DNA of 64,000 nt from Sepiola atlantica (GCA_963556195.1 OY744532.1:80131234-80195233); one strand, 5' to 3'; counted from the stretch's first letter, positions 45,587-59,150 are shown. Translations and numbers: made by a program. The notes: generated by a model from the sequence alone, not told the origin.

Positions 45587-47780
45587 GTGTCAGCGTAATT
45601 ATTTTGTGATGTATACAATGTGTCAGCGTAATTATTTTGTGATGTATACAATGTGTCATCGTAATTATTTTGTGAAGTATACAATGTGTCAGCGTAATTA
45701 TTTTGTGAAGTATACAATGTGTCAGCGTAATTAATTTGTGATGTATACAATGTGTCAGCGTAATTATTTTGTGATGTATACAATGTGTCAGCGTAATTAT
45801 TTTGTGATGTATACAATGTGTCAGCGTAATTATTTTGTGAAGTATACAATGTGTCAGCGTAATTATTTTGTGATGTATACAATGTGTCAGCGTAATTATT
45901 TTGTGAAGTATACAATGTGTCAGCGTAATTATTTTGTGAAGTATACAATGTGTCAGCGTAATTATTTTGTGATGTATACAATGTGTCAGCGTAATTATTT
46001 TGTGATGTATACAATGTGTCAGCGTAATTATTTTGTGATGTATACAATGTGTCAGCGTAATTATTTTGTGATGTATACAATGTGTCAGCGTAATTATTTT
46101 GTGAAGTATACAATGTGTCAGCGTAATTATTTTGTGATGTATACAATGTGTCAGCGTAATTATTTTGTGAAGTATACAATGTGTCAGCGTAATTATTTTG
46201 TGATGTATACAATGTGTCAGCGTAATTATTTTGTGAAGTATACAATGTGTCAGCGTAATTATTTTGTGAAGTATACAATGTGTCAGCGTAATTATTTTGT
46301 GAAGTATACAATGTGTCAGCGTAATTATTTTGTGATGGATACAATGTGTCAGCGTAATTACTTTGTGAAGTATACAATGTGTCAGCGTAATTATTTTGTG
46401 ATGTATACAATGTGTCAGCGTAATTATTTTGTGAAGTATACAATGTGTCAGCGTAATTATTTTGTGAAGTATACAATGTGTCAGCGTAATTATTTTGTGA
46501 AGTATACAATGTGTCAGCGTAATTATTTTGTGAAGTATACAATGTGTCAGCGTAATTATTTTGTGATGTATACAATGTGTCAGCGTAATTATTTTGTGAA
46601 GTATACAATGTGTCAGCGTAATTATTTTGTGAAGTATACAATGTGTCAGCGTAATTATTTTGTGAAGTATACAATGTGTCAGCGTAATTATTTTGTGATG
46701 TATACAATGTGTCAGCGTAATTATTTTGTGATGTATACAATGTGTCAGCGTAATTATTTTGTGATGTATACAATGTGTCAGCGTAATTATTTTGTGATGT
46801 ATACAATGTGTTAGCGTAATTATTTTGTGAAGTATACAATGTGTCAGCGTAATTATTTTGTGAAGTATACAATGTGTCAGCGTAATTATTTTGTGATGTA
46901 TACAATGTGTCAGCGTAATTATTTTGTGAAGTATACAATGTGTCAGCGTAATTATTTTGTGATGTATACAATGTGTCAGCGTAATTATTTTGTGAAGTAT
47001 ACAATGTGTCAGCGTAATTATTTTGTGAACTATACAATGTGTCAGCGTAATTATTTTGTGAAGTATACAATGTGTCAGCGTAATTATTTTGTGATGTATA
47101 AAATGTGTCAGCGTAATTATTTTGTGATGTATACAATGTGTCAGCGTAATTATTTTGTGAAGTATACAATGTGTCAGCGTAATTATTTTGTGAAGTATAC
47201 AATGTGTCAGCGTAATTATTTTGTGAAGTATACAATGTGTCAGCGTAATTATTTTGTGATGTATACAATGTGTCAGCGTAATTATTTTGTGATGTATACA
47301 ATGTGTCAGCGTAATTATTTTGTGATGTATACAATGTGTCAGCGTAATTATTTTGTGAAGTATACAATGTGTCAGCGTAATTATTTTGTGATGTATACAA
47401 TGTGTCAGCGTAATTATTTTGTGATGTATACAATGTGTCAGCGTAATTATTTTGTGAAGTATACAATGTGTCAGCGTAATTATTTTGTGAAGTATACAAT
47501 GTGTCAACGTGATTATTTTGTGATGTATACAATGTGTCAGCGTCATTAATTTGTGATGTATACAATGTGTCAGCGTAATTATTTTGTGATGTATACAATG
47601 TGTCAGCGTAATTATTTTGTGAAGTATACAATGTGTCAGCGTAATTATTTTGTGATGTATACAATGTGTCAGCGTAATTATTTTGTGAAGTATACAATGT
47701 GTCAGCGTAATTATTTTGTGAAGTATACAATGTGTCATCGTAATTATTTTGTGAAGTATACAATGTGTCAGCGTGATTAT
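45587..47780. repeat. 33-bp satellite, array 1 (about 66 units)
   Basis: The unit is GTGTCAGCGTAATTATTTTG followed by TGA(T/A)GTATACAAT. The main variant is GATG versus GAAG. Rare marker variants recur (GATGGATAC near 46335, AACTATAC near 47028, TATAAAATG near 47097, GCGTCATTAATTT near 47540). At 11 codons per unit with few stops, several frames on both strands stay open for hundreds of codons, which is a consequence of the unit length. No spacers, so it is not CRISPR-like. Confidence 0.97.
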
Positions 47781-48950
47781 GCCGTAAATAATACAACTCT
47801 GAATATTGTAGAAAAATACTATTACTAATGGAGATTTTGTATCTCTTTTTTTCTGTAGTTAAAAGTATATTATTACTTCTATAAATTGTAAATATATATG
47901 TCGTTGAATACTAAATTCAGAGTGGTATTTTAGATCTGTTTCGTGCTCATTATACTATCGTACCAGATATTTCCTCTATGTTGGGAGTAATGACAGTTTC
48001 GTATATGTTCTGTTTAATGATACCAGCATCCCAGGCAGAACCATCTATTTGGGAGTAGTGTATTATTGGTATGCTTTTCATGAAAGCCTCTTTTTATGAA
48101 TCCCCCCCACTTTGTTGGGGGAGGATACTTATGTTCGTTCGTCATGAAACCACCCAGCAGGTCATTACTCTCTTCCTTGGAGGGCAGTGTAGTGTATGAT
48201 TGTGTATCATCAGATCACTATTCCAGACTAACACAAATATGAAGGCGGAGGAAGAATATATTTGCTAGTATTAATAATTATAAGAAAAATAATCGCAAGC
48301 CAGACAACAAGAAGTGGCTTTTGAATAATAAAACATGCATTATTGAACAGAAGATGGCACACTTCTAAATAACGGATAGTCAGATTCGTACCCTTCGAGA
48401 GGTGATTAGGGCACTTTGTAGCGTGAATTATAAGTACATGCCCATTTTGTTTGTAGACATCATCAAATAAACAGATATAAAAGGGAGGATTCGAAAGTAT
48501 TTCATTATGAACGGAATTATATAGTACAAAATAAAAGCAAGAAGAAATAAATACTAGACAATATCCGTAGTACTATACTCTAGAACATTAATGAACTAGG
48601 CAAAAAATAACCTATGTACCTGGATGTAAACAAAAAAAACTATATATGCGCTGCACTCGAAAAATGACAACACTCTACTCTATGAAAAAAAGACAGGTTA
48701 GTAGTGATCGAAAAAAAACGGTACTGATAAAAAACATTCGACATATACAGAAAGAAATAGAGTGCGGAAACCAACCACATAGTCAGATGAGACTAGTAAA
48801 CAACAGCTGAGTTTAAATAACCTAGCTCGCGTTAAACACAATGAGAAATATAAATATATATATTACGACGAATCAGGAGAACCGAGGTTTTCTGATCAAT
48901 ATAGAAATAAGCACGAGATTTAGTTTCATCGGCAAAAAAGGACAGAGGAC
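47781..48950. repeat. Duplicated unique flank, copy 1
   Basis: Matches 52578-53747 at a constant offset of 4,797 bp with no difference that I could see over 1,170 bp. It holds no gene. It includes a repeat with a CCCCCCAC...GTTGGGGGAGG hairpin-like head (48104-48123), GTTCGTTCGTC, and the tail-like AATATATTTGCTAGTATT also seen at 6985. The end joins the second satellite array directly at GACAGAGGAC|ATGATGTATAC. Confidence 0.95.
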
Positions 48951-51900
48951 ATGATGTATACAATGTGTCAGCGTAATTATTTTGTGAAGTATACAATGTG
49001 TCAGCGTAATTATTTTGTGAAGTATACAATGTGTCAGCGTAATTATTTTGTGATGTATACAATGTGTCAGCGTAATTATTTTGTGAAGTATACAATGTGT
49101 CAGCGTAATTATTTTGTGAACTATACAATGTGTCAGCGTAATTATTTTGTGAAGTATACAATGTGTCAGCGTAATTATTTTGTGATGTATAAAATGTGTC
49201 AGCGTAATTATTTTGTGATGTATACAATGTGTCAGCGTAATTATTTTGTGAAGTATACAATGTGTCAGCGTAATTATTTTGTGAAGTATACAATGTGTCA
49301 GCGTAATTATTTTGTGAAGTATACAATGTGTCAGCGTAATTATTTTGTGATGTATACAATGTGTCAGCGTAATTATTTTGTGATGTATACAATGTGTCAG
49401 CGTAATTATTTTGTGATGTATACAATGTGTCAGCGTAATTATTTTGTGAAGTATACAATGTGTCAGCGTAATTATTTTGTGATGTATACAATGTGTCAGC
49501 GTAATTATTTTGTGAAGTATACAATGTGTCAGCGTAATTATTTTGTGATGTATACAATGTGTCAGCGTAATTATTTTGTTAAGTATACAATGTGTCAGCG
49601 TAATTATTTTGTGAAGTATACAATGTGTCAGCGTAATTATTTTGTGAAGTATACAATGTGTCAGCGTAATTATTTTGTGATGGATACAATGTGTCAGCGT
49701 AATTACTTTGTGAAGTATACAATGTGTCAGCGTAATTATTTTGTGATGTATACAATGTGTCAGCGTAATTATTTTGTGAAGTATACAATGTGTCAGCGTA
49801 ATTATTTTGTGAAGTATACAATGTGTCAGCGTAATTATTTTGTGAAGTATACAATGTGTCAGCGTAATTATTTTGTGAAGTATACAATGTGTCAGCGTAA
49901 TTATTTTGTGATGTATACAATGTGTCAGCGTAATTATTTTGTTAAGTATACAATGTGTCAGCGTAATTATTTTGTGAAGTATACAATGTGTCAGCGTAAT
50001 TATTTTGTGAAGTATACAATGTGTCAGCGTAATTATTTTGTGAAGTATACAATGTGTCAGCGTAATTATTTTGTGATGTATACAATGTGTCAGCGTAATT
50101 ATTTTGTGAAGTATACAATGTGTCAGCGTAATTATTTTGTGATGTATACAATGTGTCAGCGCAATTATTTTGTGATGTATACAATGTGTCAGCGTAATTA
50201 TTTTGTGATGTATACAATGTGTCAGCGTAATTATTTTGTGAAGTATACAATGTGTCAGCGTAATTATTTTGTGAAGTATACAATGTGTCAGCGTAATTAT
50301 TTTGTGAAGTATACAATGTGTCAGCGTAATTATTTTGTGAAGTATACAATGTGTCAGCGTAATTATTTTGTGATGTATACAATGTGTCAGCGTAATTATT
50401 TTGTGATGTATACAATGTGTCAGCGTAATTATTTGGTGATGTATACAATGTGTCAGCGTAATTATTTTGTGAAGTATACAATGTGTCAGCGTAATTATTT
50501 TGTGAAGTATACAATGTGTCAGCGTAATTATTTTGTGATGTATACAATGTGTAACCGTAATTATTTTGTGATGTATACAATGTGTCAGCGTAATTATTTT
50601 GTGAAGTATACAATGTGTCAGCGTAATTATTTTGTGATGTATACAATGTGTCAGCGTAATTATTTTGTGAAGTATACAATGTGTCAGCGTAATTATTTTG
50701 TGATGTATACAATGTGTCAGCGCAATTATTTTGTGATGTATACAATGTGTCAGCGTAATTATTTTGTGATGTATACAATGTGTCAGCGTAATTATTTTGT
50801 GAAGTATACAATGCGTCAGCGTAATTATTTTGTGAAGTATACAATGTGTCAGCGTAATTATTTTGTGAAGTATACAATGTGTCAGCGTAATTATTTTGTG
50901 AAGTATACAATGTGTCAGCGTAATTAATTTGTGAGGTATACAATGTGTCAGCGTAATTATTTTGTGATGTATACAATGTGTCAGCGTAATTATTTTGTGA
51001 TGTATACAATGTGTCAGCGTAATTATTTTGTGATGTATACAATGTGTCAGCGTAATTATTTTGTGAAGTATACAATGTGTCAGCGTGATTATTTTGTGAT
51101 GTATACAATGTGTCAGCGTAATTATTTTGTGAAGTATACAATGTGTCAGCGTAATTATTTTGTGAAGTATACAATGTGTCAGCGTAATTATTTTGTGAAG
51201 TATACAATGTGTCAGCGTAATTATTTTGTGATGGATACAATGTGTCAGCGTAATTATTTTGTGAAGTATACAATGTGTCAGCGTAATTATTTTGTGAAGT
51301 ATACAATGTGTCAGCGAAATTATTTTGTGATGTATAAAATGTGTCAGCGTAATTATTTTGTGATGTATACAATGTGTCAGCGTAATTATTTTGTGAAGTA
51401 TACAATGTGTCAGCGTAATTATTTTGTGAAGTATACAATGTGTCAGCGTAATTATTTTGTGAAGTATACAATGTGTCAGCGTAATTATTTTGTGATGTAT
51501 ACAATGTGTCAGCGTAATTATTTTGTGATGTATACAATGTGTCAGCGTAATTATTTTGTGATGTATACAATGTGTCAGCGTAATTATTTTGTGAAGTATA
51601 CAATGTGTCAGCGTAATTATTTTGTGAAGTATACAATGTGTCAGCGTAATTATTTTGTGATGTATACAATGTGTAAGCGTAATTATTTTGTGATGTATAC
51701 AATGTGTCAGCGTAATTATTTTGTGAAGTATACAATGTGTCAGCGTAATTATTTTGTGATGTATACAATGTGTCAGCGTAATTATTTTGTGAAGTATACA
51801 ATGTTTCAGCGTAATTATTTTGTGAAGTATACAATGTGTCAGCGTAATTATTTTGTGAAGTATACAATGTGTCACCGTAATTATTTTGTGATGTATACAA

Positions 51901-52577
51901 TGTGTCAGCGTAATTATTTTGTGATGTATACAATGTGTCAGCGTAATTAGTTTGTGATGTATACAATGTGTCAGCGTAATTATTTTGTGAAGTATACAAT
52001 GTGTCAGCGTAATTATTTTGTGAAGTATACAATGTGTCAACGTAATTATTTTGTGATGTATACAATGTGTCAGCGTAATTATTTTGTGAAGTATACAATG
52101 TGTCAGCGTAATTATTTTGTGATGTATACAATGTGTCAGCGTATTTATTTTGTGAAATATACAATGTGTCAACGTGAATATTTTGTGATGTATACAATGT
52201 GTCAACGTAATTATTTTGTGATGTATACAATGTGTCAGCGTAATTATTTTGTGAAGTATACAATGTGTCAGCGTAATTATTTTGTGAAGTATACAATGTG
52301 TCAACGTGATTATTTTGTGATGTATACAATGTGTCAGCGTCATTAATTTGTGATGTATACAATGTGTCAGCGTAATTATTTTGTGATGTATACAATGTGT
52401 CAGCGTAATTATTTTGTGAAGTATACAATGTGTCAGCGTAATTATTTTGTGATGTATACAATGTGTCAGCGTAATTATTTTGTGAAGTATACAATGTGTC
52501 AGCGTAATTATTTTGTGAAGTATACAATGTGTCATCGTAATTATTTTGTGAAGTATACAATGTGTCAGCGTGATTAT
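48951..52577. repeat. 33-bp satellite, array 2 (about 110 units)
   Basis: Same unit as array 1. The order of GATG and GAAG units and the marker variants from array 1 reappear in blocks (GATGGATAC near 49681 and 51231; TATAAAATG near 49188 and 51333), showing higher-order repetition. The last 13 or so units before the right flank match the end of array 1, including GTCAACGTGATT and GCGTCATTAATTT. Confidence 0.97.
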
Positions 52578-53747
52578 GCCGTAAATAATACAACTCTGAA
52601 TATTGTAGAAAAATACTATTACTAATGGAGATTTTGTATCTCTTTTTTTCTGTAGTTAAAAGTATATTATTACTTCTATAAATTGTAAATATATATGTCG
52701 TTGAATACTAAATTCAGAGTGGTATTTTAGATCTGTTTCGTGCTCATTATACTATCGTACCAGATATTTCCTCTATGTTGGGAGTAATGACAGTTTCGTA
52801 TATGTTCTGTTTAATGATACCAGCATCCCAGGCAGAACCATCTATTTGGGAGTAGTGTATTATTGGTATGCTTTTCATGAAAGCCTCTTTTTATGAATCC
52901 CCCCCACTTTGTTGGGGGAGGATACTTATGTTCGTTCGTCATGAAACCACCCAGCAGGTCATTACTCTCTTCCTTGGAGGGCAGTGTAGTGTATGATTGT
53001 GTATCATCAGATCACTATTCCAGACTAACACAAATATGAAGGCGGAGGAAGAATATATTTGCTAGTATTAATAATTATAAGAAAAATAATCGCAAGCCAG
53101 ACAACAAGAAGTGGCTTTTGAATAATAAAACATGCATTATTGAACAGAAGATGGCACACTTCTAAATAACGGATAGTCAGATTCGTACCCTTCGAGAGGT
53201 GATTAGGGCACTTTGTAGCGTGAATTATAAGTACATGCCCATTTTGTTTGTAGACATCATCAAATAAACAGATATAAAAGGGAGGATTCGAAAGTATTTC
53301 ATTATGAACGGAATTATATAGTACAAAATAAAAGCAAGAAGAAATAAATACTAGACAATATCCGTAGTACTATACTCTAGAACATTAATGAACTAGGCAA
53401 AAAATAACCTATGTACCTGGATGTAAACAAAAAAAACTATATATGCGCTGCACTCGAAAAATGACAACACTCTACTCTATGAAAAAAAGACAGGTTAGTA
53501 GTGATCGAAAAAAAACGGTACTGATAAAAAACATTCGACATATACAGAAAGAAATAGAGTGCGGAAACCAACCACATAGTCAGATGAGACTAGTAAACAA
53601 CAGCTGAGTTTAAATAACCTAGCTCGCGTTAAACACAATGAGAAATATAAATATATATATTACGACGAATCAGGAGAACCGAGGTTTTCTGATCAATATA
53701 GAAATAAGCACGAGATTTAGTTTCATCGGCAAAAAAGGACAGAGGAC
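52578..53747. repeat. Duplicated unique flank, copy 2
   Basis: Second copy of 47781-48950. Here it continues into unique sequence (ACAACACATGTATTTACC), so this copy has the original right boundary. Confidence 0.95.
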
Positions 53748-54085
53748 ACAACACATGTATTTACCATAGAACATAATCTTGGGCAGGCGAATTTTTTCTA
53801 AAATCAGCAGATGAACATCATCATCATGAGCTACACTGAAACATCACGGATATACAGAATACTGATCAGCGTTATTGTTTCTTAAAATGAATAGTATCTG
53901 TCGACCGTTATGAATGAGAATGATATGCGGATTGAGTGAAAACGCATAATAAAGAATCATCGTGATCAAAATGATCGCGTCATGCTAGGAATAGAGGCGA
54001 GATTTGTTGTCCGGCAGACTCCGGGATGTGTTTATGTAAAACACATAAATGATTGTATTTGTGTTTCTTTTTTTTTGGTGTATAC
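53748..54085. other. No recognised feature
   Basis: Unique-looking sequence between the satellite and microsatellites. Confidence 0.6.
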
Positions 54086-54123
54086 ACACACACAAACACA
54101 AACACAAACACAAACACACACAC

Positions 54124-54187
<64 letters not shown>
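54086..54187. repeat. (ACACAA)n(CA)n(TA)n compound microsatellite
   Basis: ACACAAACACAA block, then CA and TA. Confidence 0.95.
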
Positions 54188-54189
<2 letters not shown>

Positions 54190-54239
54190 TAAGTTATGAA
54201 AATATATTTATGGCAATTAAGCTACAATCAGGCTTCCGC

Positions 54240-54265
54240 GTTTCATTTCCGGAGGGACTCGTCAG
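54240..54265 (-). ncRNA. Hammerhead-like core between two (TA)n tracts
   Basis: Minus strand: CTGACGA (54259-54265), GTCC..., TCC/GGA inner pairing, then TGAAAC (GAAAC at 54240-54244). Stem II base pairs are imperfect, and no stem I is seen. Bounded by (TA)n at 54187 and 54282. Confidence 0.4.
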
Positions 54266-54276
54266 GCTAGAATGCA

Positions 54277-54281
<5 letters not shown>

Positions 54282-54331
<50 letters not shown>
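54282..54331. repeat. (TA)n microsatellite
   Basis: Uninterrupted TA run. Confidence 0.95.
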
Positions 54332-54334
<3 letters not shown>

Positions 54335-54775
54335 GATAAATAAAAGAAGAGAGATAATTATATACGAATGACAAATCTATTTCAACTTCGAGTGTTTAAT
54401 GCAAAGTGTACTCGGTAAAAACATGTTTATTTTTCTTTCCTTACGCCAAGGCTTTTCAAAGATTAAACTCTTATCGTCAGAGGAATTACATAGATAGATT
54501 AGTTGGCAGTGGAAAAGCCAACATTCAAAATTTGAAAAAGGAATAAAGTAATGGAGAGTAAGAGTGTGCGTGTAAAAATATGGATTCTGTCCAGTTGGTG
54601 AATGTCCGTAGATATAGTGTCCGGCGAAAGAAGATTTAAAAGTGGAAAAAATGGTTTCGTGAAAGCAGCAAAATAAATATGTTTTTACCGAGTACAATTT
54701 GCATTGAACAATCGAAGTTGAAATAGATTTATCATTCGTACATATTTCTCTCTCTTCTTTAATTTATTTTTATAA
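54332..54775. mobile_element. Foldback element, second copy of the 0.2-0.7 kb family
   Basis: Left arm (54332-54440) and right arm (54668-54775) are inverted: ACGAATGACAAATCTATTTC, GTACTCGGTAAAAACATG and GAAGAGAGA. The left part also matches the arm of 183-699 (CTTATCGTCAGAGGAATTACATAG). The interior differs. Confidence 0.75.
54453..54480 (-). ncRNA. Hammerhead-like core (decayed)
   Basis: Minus strand: CTGACGA, AAGA/TCTT pairing, then GAAAA; homologous to 294-322 and 549-576. Confidence 0.35.
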
Positions 54776-55904
54776 TTGCCCTACCTCGTATATTGAGCGT
54801 AAACTATTTCACTACAGGTAATATCCTCTAAAAATATACTTTTAGTTTTATATTTTATTATATATATATATATGTATAGATATATTAAAAGATACCTTTA
54901 AAACACGCCTCGTATATTATATTCATTCATTCGGATAAACATAAAAAAAACAATTCGATATCATAATTTGCATCATATTTGTTATTTGCCAAGGTTTTCT
55001 GAATATCCATATCCCCTTTTGTCATCTTTCATAAAATTACTATTTTCTTATTAGACCAAAACACGATTTAGGGGGTAGGGAATGTTGAAAAATGATTACC
55101 AAAGACGCATTTTAGGTCTGAGCCAGTCTCGCCAAAACGCTATATGTAAATTCTGGAATATAAGAATATCGCATTAGTATTGTAACGATGCTTATTAAAG
55201 AGGCAAGTTCCTCCAAAATCATGCCCTGTGTTGAAAAAACTGAGAGTGTAGCTGTCAGTGAATACATCGGTCCCCGTGCGGAAGCGACCCATCGGTGACG
55301 ACACGCAAATGTCTTGGGTGTTTGGTCTTTAAAATTGCATTCTTCGTTACTGCTGTCAGACGTGCGTCTGCGGAGGGAAAAGGCGACGGAGATTTTTGCA
55401 TTGATTGATAGGAAGTTGACCGATGAAACATACAAGAGCATATGCAAGCCTAGGTGGAATAACGAATTCGTGAATACCCGTTCATCTTAACAAGGTGTGA
55501 TCTCATCAAAGTAGCAATTACAAACATAAACTAAGGTTTCATATAATGATTTCTAAACTACTATGTGGAAGCCAGAGACATATCAGTTACAACCTGCAGA
55601 GTACATGAAATACATAAATGTATATGGGATATCTTATAAATACACTAAATTGAGATGGTTTATTTACATCAATTGCTGGAATAAATTAATAAAAAGACAT
55701 TGCATGAACATTTTTCTTTTGTCTGCAAGGTAATGGACCTCTATAGGTTCGTATTTTAGAAAAAACAAAATATATCATTGGCAGTCGTATTTGTGATTGA
55801 AATATTTCCTCCGGTCACTGGGTTCTGTTTTGATTATCACTGTGGTTGATGAGAGTAGAGGAGAGTATCCCCACTAAATCTATATAATGATTATTCTTTT
55901 TCGT
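54776..55904. other. No supported gene
   Basis: A minus-strand open frame of 111 codons (55112-55447) lies in a GC-richer patch. I recognise no domain; it could be a repeat fragment. Confidence 0.4.
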
Positions 55905-56783
55905 CAATTATTTTTACACCTCCACTATTATAAATATATTTTAGACCTCCACTATTACAAATATTTTTTACACCTCCACTATTACAAACATTTTTTACAC
56001 CTCAACAATTACAAATGTTTTACACTTCAACAATTACAAATATCTTTTACAATTCCACTATTACAAATATTTTTACACCTCCACTATTACAAATATTTTT
56101 TACACCTCCATTATTACAAATATTGTTTACACCTCCACTATTACAGATATTTTTGTACACCTCAACTATTACAAATATTTTGTACACCTCCACTATCACA
56201 AATACCTTTTACACCTCTATTTTTACAAATATGTTATTATACCTCCACTATTGCAAATATTTTTTACACCTTAACTATTACACATATTTTTTACACTTCC
56301 ACTATTACAAATATGTGTTTACAACTCCACATTTACAAATATTTTTTCCACTTCAACTATTACAAATATTGTTTACACCTCCACTATTACAAATATTTTT
56401 TTACACCTCAACTATTACAAATAATTTTTACACCTCCACTATTACAACTATGTTTTACACTTCAACTATTACAAATATTTTTTACACCTCCACTATTACA
56501 ACTATTTTTACACCTCAACTATTACAAATATTCTTTTACACCTCAAATATTACAAATATTTTTTACACCTCCACTATTACAAATATTTTTTTACACCTCA
56601 ATTATTAAAGATATATTTTTTACACTTCCACTATTACAAATATTTCTTACACCTCAACTATTACAACAATTGTTTTACACCTCTGCTATTACACATATTT
56701 TTACACCATCACTATTACAAATATTTTTTACACCTCCACTATTACAACTATATTTTTACACCTCTATTATTACACATATTGGT
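55905..56783. repeat. 27-28-bp minisatellite, about 32 copies
   Basis: The unit is TTACACCTCCACTATTACAA followed by ATATTTTT. Variants include CCTCAACTATT and CTTCCACTATT. Length varies by 1-2 T, so frames shift and the long Tyr/Thr/Phe-rich open frames are artefacts. Confidence 0.95.
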
Positions 56784-56952
56784 TGGTCTATTTTATTTAC
56801 GTAGAAAATTAATTTTCTTTCTTTTTTTTTCTCAGCTGGAAGTCTTATTACACGCATATCTGATACTTATATCGGGTTCAATTGCGGAAGTAGGAGTTTC
56901 ATGCATGTGCTTTTCGATTCTTCTTGATACCGCCAGGGCATATACATTTTCT

Positions 56953-56954
<2 letters not shown>

Positions 56955-57014
<60 letters not shown>
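56955..57014. repeat. (TA)n microsatellite
   Basis: TA run after TTTCTTATATATAAATA. Confidence 0.95.
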
Positions 57015-57017
<3 letters not shown>

Positions 57018-58828
57018 TACAATTAAACCCACAGAGAAACCCTCACCCATCACTCAAGCCATCAAAAAGTATTTTAGTCACAAGTAAACCCGTACTTATG
57101 CTCTTTAGTAAGAGAAATCCGAATCAAGGATATGGAATCCATGTATTTCCATAATAATTGCAACTCTATAACTCATATACAACGCGTGTCATAGAAATAA
57201 AGTAATTCATGTTCACGATTTTTTTCATTTAAATTTACAGAATCTGAAATTAAAAGCTTAGAAACCTTTTGATTATAACCACCGAATAATAAATTGATGA
57301 CTGCCTTTGAAAAATATGCCAATGTTATCACAGTTTCGTTGAAAAAGTAATAACACAGCACACGATGGTTAGGTGTTGAATCAGCAAGTAAAACAGCATT
57401 TAAATTAAAATGCATAGTTAGATGTTTGTTCAGAGAAATACATAACACACAAGTAGTACTTACCCGGCATTTCCCGGGAGTTGTTTCACGTTCACTCTTG
57501 TTTCACATTGAAATAAACTATAGCATTGCTTTTGGAATTACATATTTTTTAAATAATAATACGAAAGAAATAAAGAAAGTAAAACAAATAAACACATACT
57601 TAATACAGACAACAGATACATTACCTACTAGACAGCCTTATAAAACGTCTTTGCTCTCTCTGTACAATCGTTTGTCAGGAAAATCTCCCATGAGAATATT
57701 TCACACTACAATTAAACCCGAACTGAAATGAGCATAGTATTTGAAGCCTAAATACATCCCGCGACACGGCTTTACACTGGCGCATACGAGAAATGCTGCT
57801 CACGAATTTACCCACACAAGTCGCCACACACGAGTTTGAATTATCTACTAGAAACGATCCTCGAGTGTTTCCGCTCTCTCTATATTAGGATTTGTCAGGA
57901 TCATTTGACATGATCATACTTCACCCGACAAGTAAACCCTGCCCAAATATTAAAATAGCATAGTATTCGAAGCTCAAATAAGATCCCTCTGCAGGGTTAT
58001 ACATTGGCTCATACGATGAATGGTGCGCTTTCACCTAGTGATGCTACCTCAATTAACACCACTTAACTGGATACTCCACGAGATCCGAGGAATTCCTGCC
58101 TTGTAATCTAGTAAAATTTAGAAAAAAGACCACAATTAGGATAAATTAAAACGTAATAAAATGACCAATTACTAACTCAAAATTTGAGAGGTAGAATATA
58201 ATCTTGATGAACACTCGTATATGTATGTATCTCATATAGAAATTAAGTGGTTGCCTCAGAAACAGGTCTCTTGGTTTCTGAGAACTTATTGAAAAAGTAA
58301 ATTCGTTTGAGGGATTTTGGCAACAAAGATATACAATGTTGATTCTTACAAATTCACTTGTTTCTTACCTAAGTAAAATGCAAACGAAAAATACACACAG
58401 ACACTATACAAACACACACACACTAGAACAAGGAAATAGTCTGAAAGATTTACTTAATATACAAAGTACGAGATATGTTCAGAAAGTAACACAAATAATG
58501 TACTAAGCATGCATTAAGTCAATAGTAGACACAATTAAAATTCAGTAGTTTTTGTTGCTTGCCAATATTCAATGTAATTATGTACTAATTTGGAAAGAAA
58601 TGCTGACTCATTCATCGAGGATGCAATAATTTAAAAACTGAAAGCTCAGTGTAATGACTTAGATTATTATTATTTTTAATATCAAAAGAGAGGAATAGGC
58701 ATAGGTGAAAGGGGTGGTGAGAGGGATATAGAAAAATGAGGAAGGGGTAAGAGCAAAAGATAGAGAGACGGATTGAGATAGAAGGATTAATTAAAAGGTG
58801 TTATCCACACTTTGTAACCTTTTCTATT
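57015..58828. other. No supported gene; diverged 230-bp repeat
   Basis: 57650-57810 and 57885-58045 are diverged direct repeats (TTTGTCAGGA, AGCATAGTATT(T/C)GAAGC, GG(C/G)TNTACA(C/T)TGGC(G/T)CATACGA(G/T)AA). ATTAAACCC phrases recur at 57024 and 57710. The rest is AT-rich and unassigned. Confidence 0.5.
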
Positions 58829-59150
58829 TTGTGTTTTTTATTGCCAGTACAATTCCGGGTAGACCTAGTAGATAATAAAGCTGATTATAACAAATTAAGG
58901 ATTAAAAATCAAACCTTCTTTCCTCGTTCTGCTGGCCTCTGGCACTCCCTCCCTGCCTCCTGTTTCCCCAACAGTACTGACATGCAGAAATTTCAAAACT
59001 ATTGTAAACAGACATTTCGCTGCGTCGATCCCAATTTAGGCTGACCGCCCCCCCCACCTTTTCCCCTCTTCTTTTTTCTCAGTAGCCCCTTACGTCTACA
59101 GTGGCGGCCTGCCTTGTTTGGGTTGAACCATGTTTAAAAAAACAAAAAAA
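58829..59150 (+). pseudogene. LINE C-terminal tail with 3' UTR
   Basis: The + frame encodes NQTFFPRSAGLWHSLPASCF, then PNSTDMQKFQNYCKQTF and a stop at 59041-59043. This is the very common end of CR1/Jockey-type LINE polyproteins (SFFPRTARLWNSLPxxCFPxxYxxxxFKxxVNxxL). A C-rich stretch, a GC-richer 3' UTR and an A-rich tail (59126-59152) follow. Upstream reverse transcriptase sequence is absent, as expected from 5' truncation. Confidence 0.75.

Noticed and set aside
45587..52577. CRISPR array
   Set aside because: Units are contiguous with no spacers, and the context is a eukaryotic genome.
45547..52593. Open frames of 749, 883 and 1,220 codons on the minus strand and 339-658 codons on the plus strand
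   Set aside because: They are translations of a 33-bp satellite whose length is a multiple of three and whose unit lacks stops in several frames. Identical openness on both strands and in overlapping frames shows it is not coding selection.
55887..56804. 305-codon Tyr/Thr-rich protein
   Set aside because: It is a frame through a 27-28-bp minisatellite, with overlapping alternative frames open as well.
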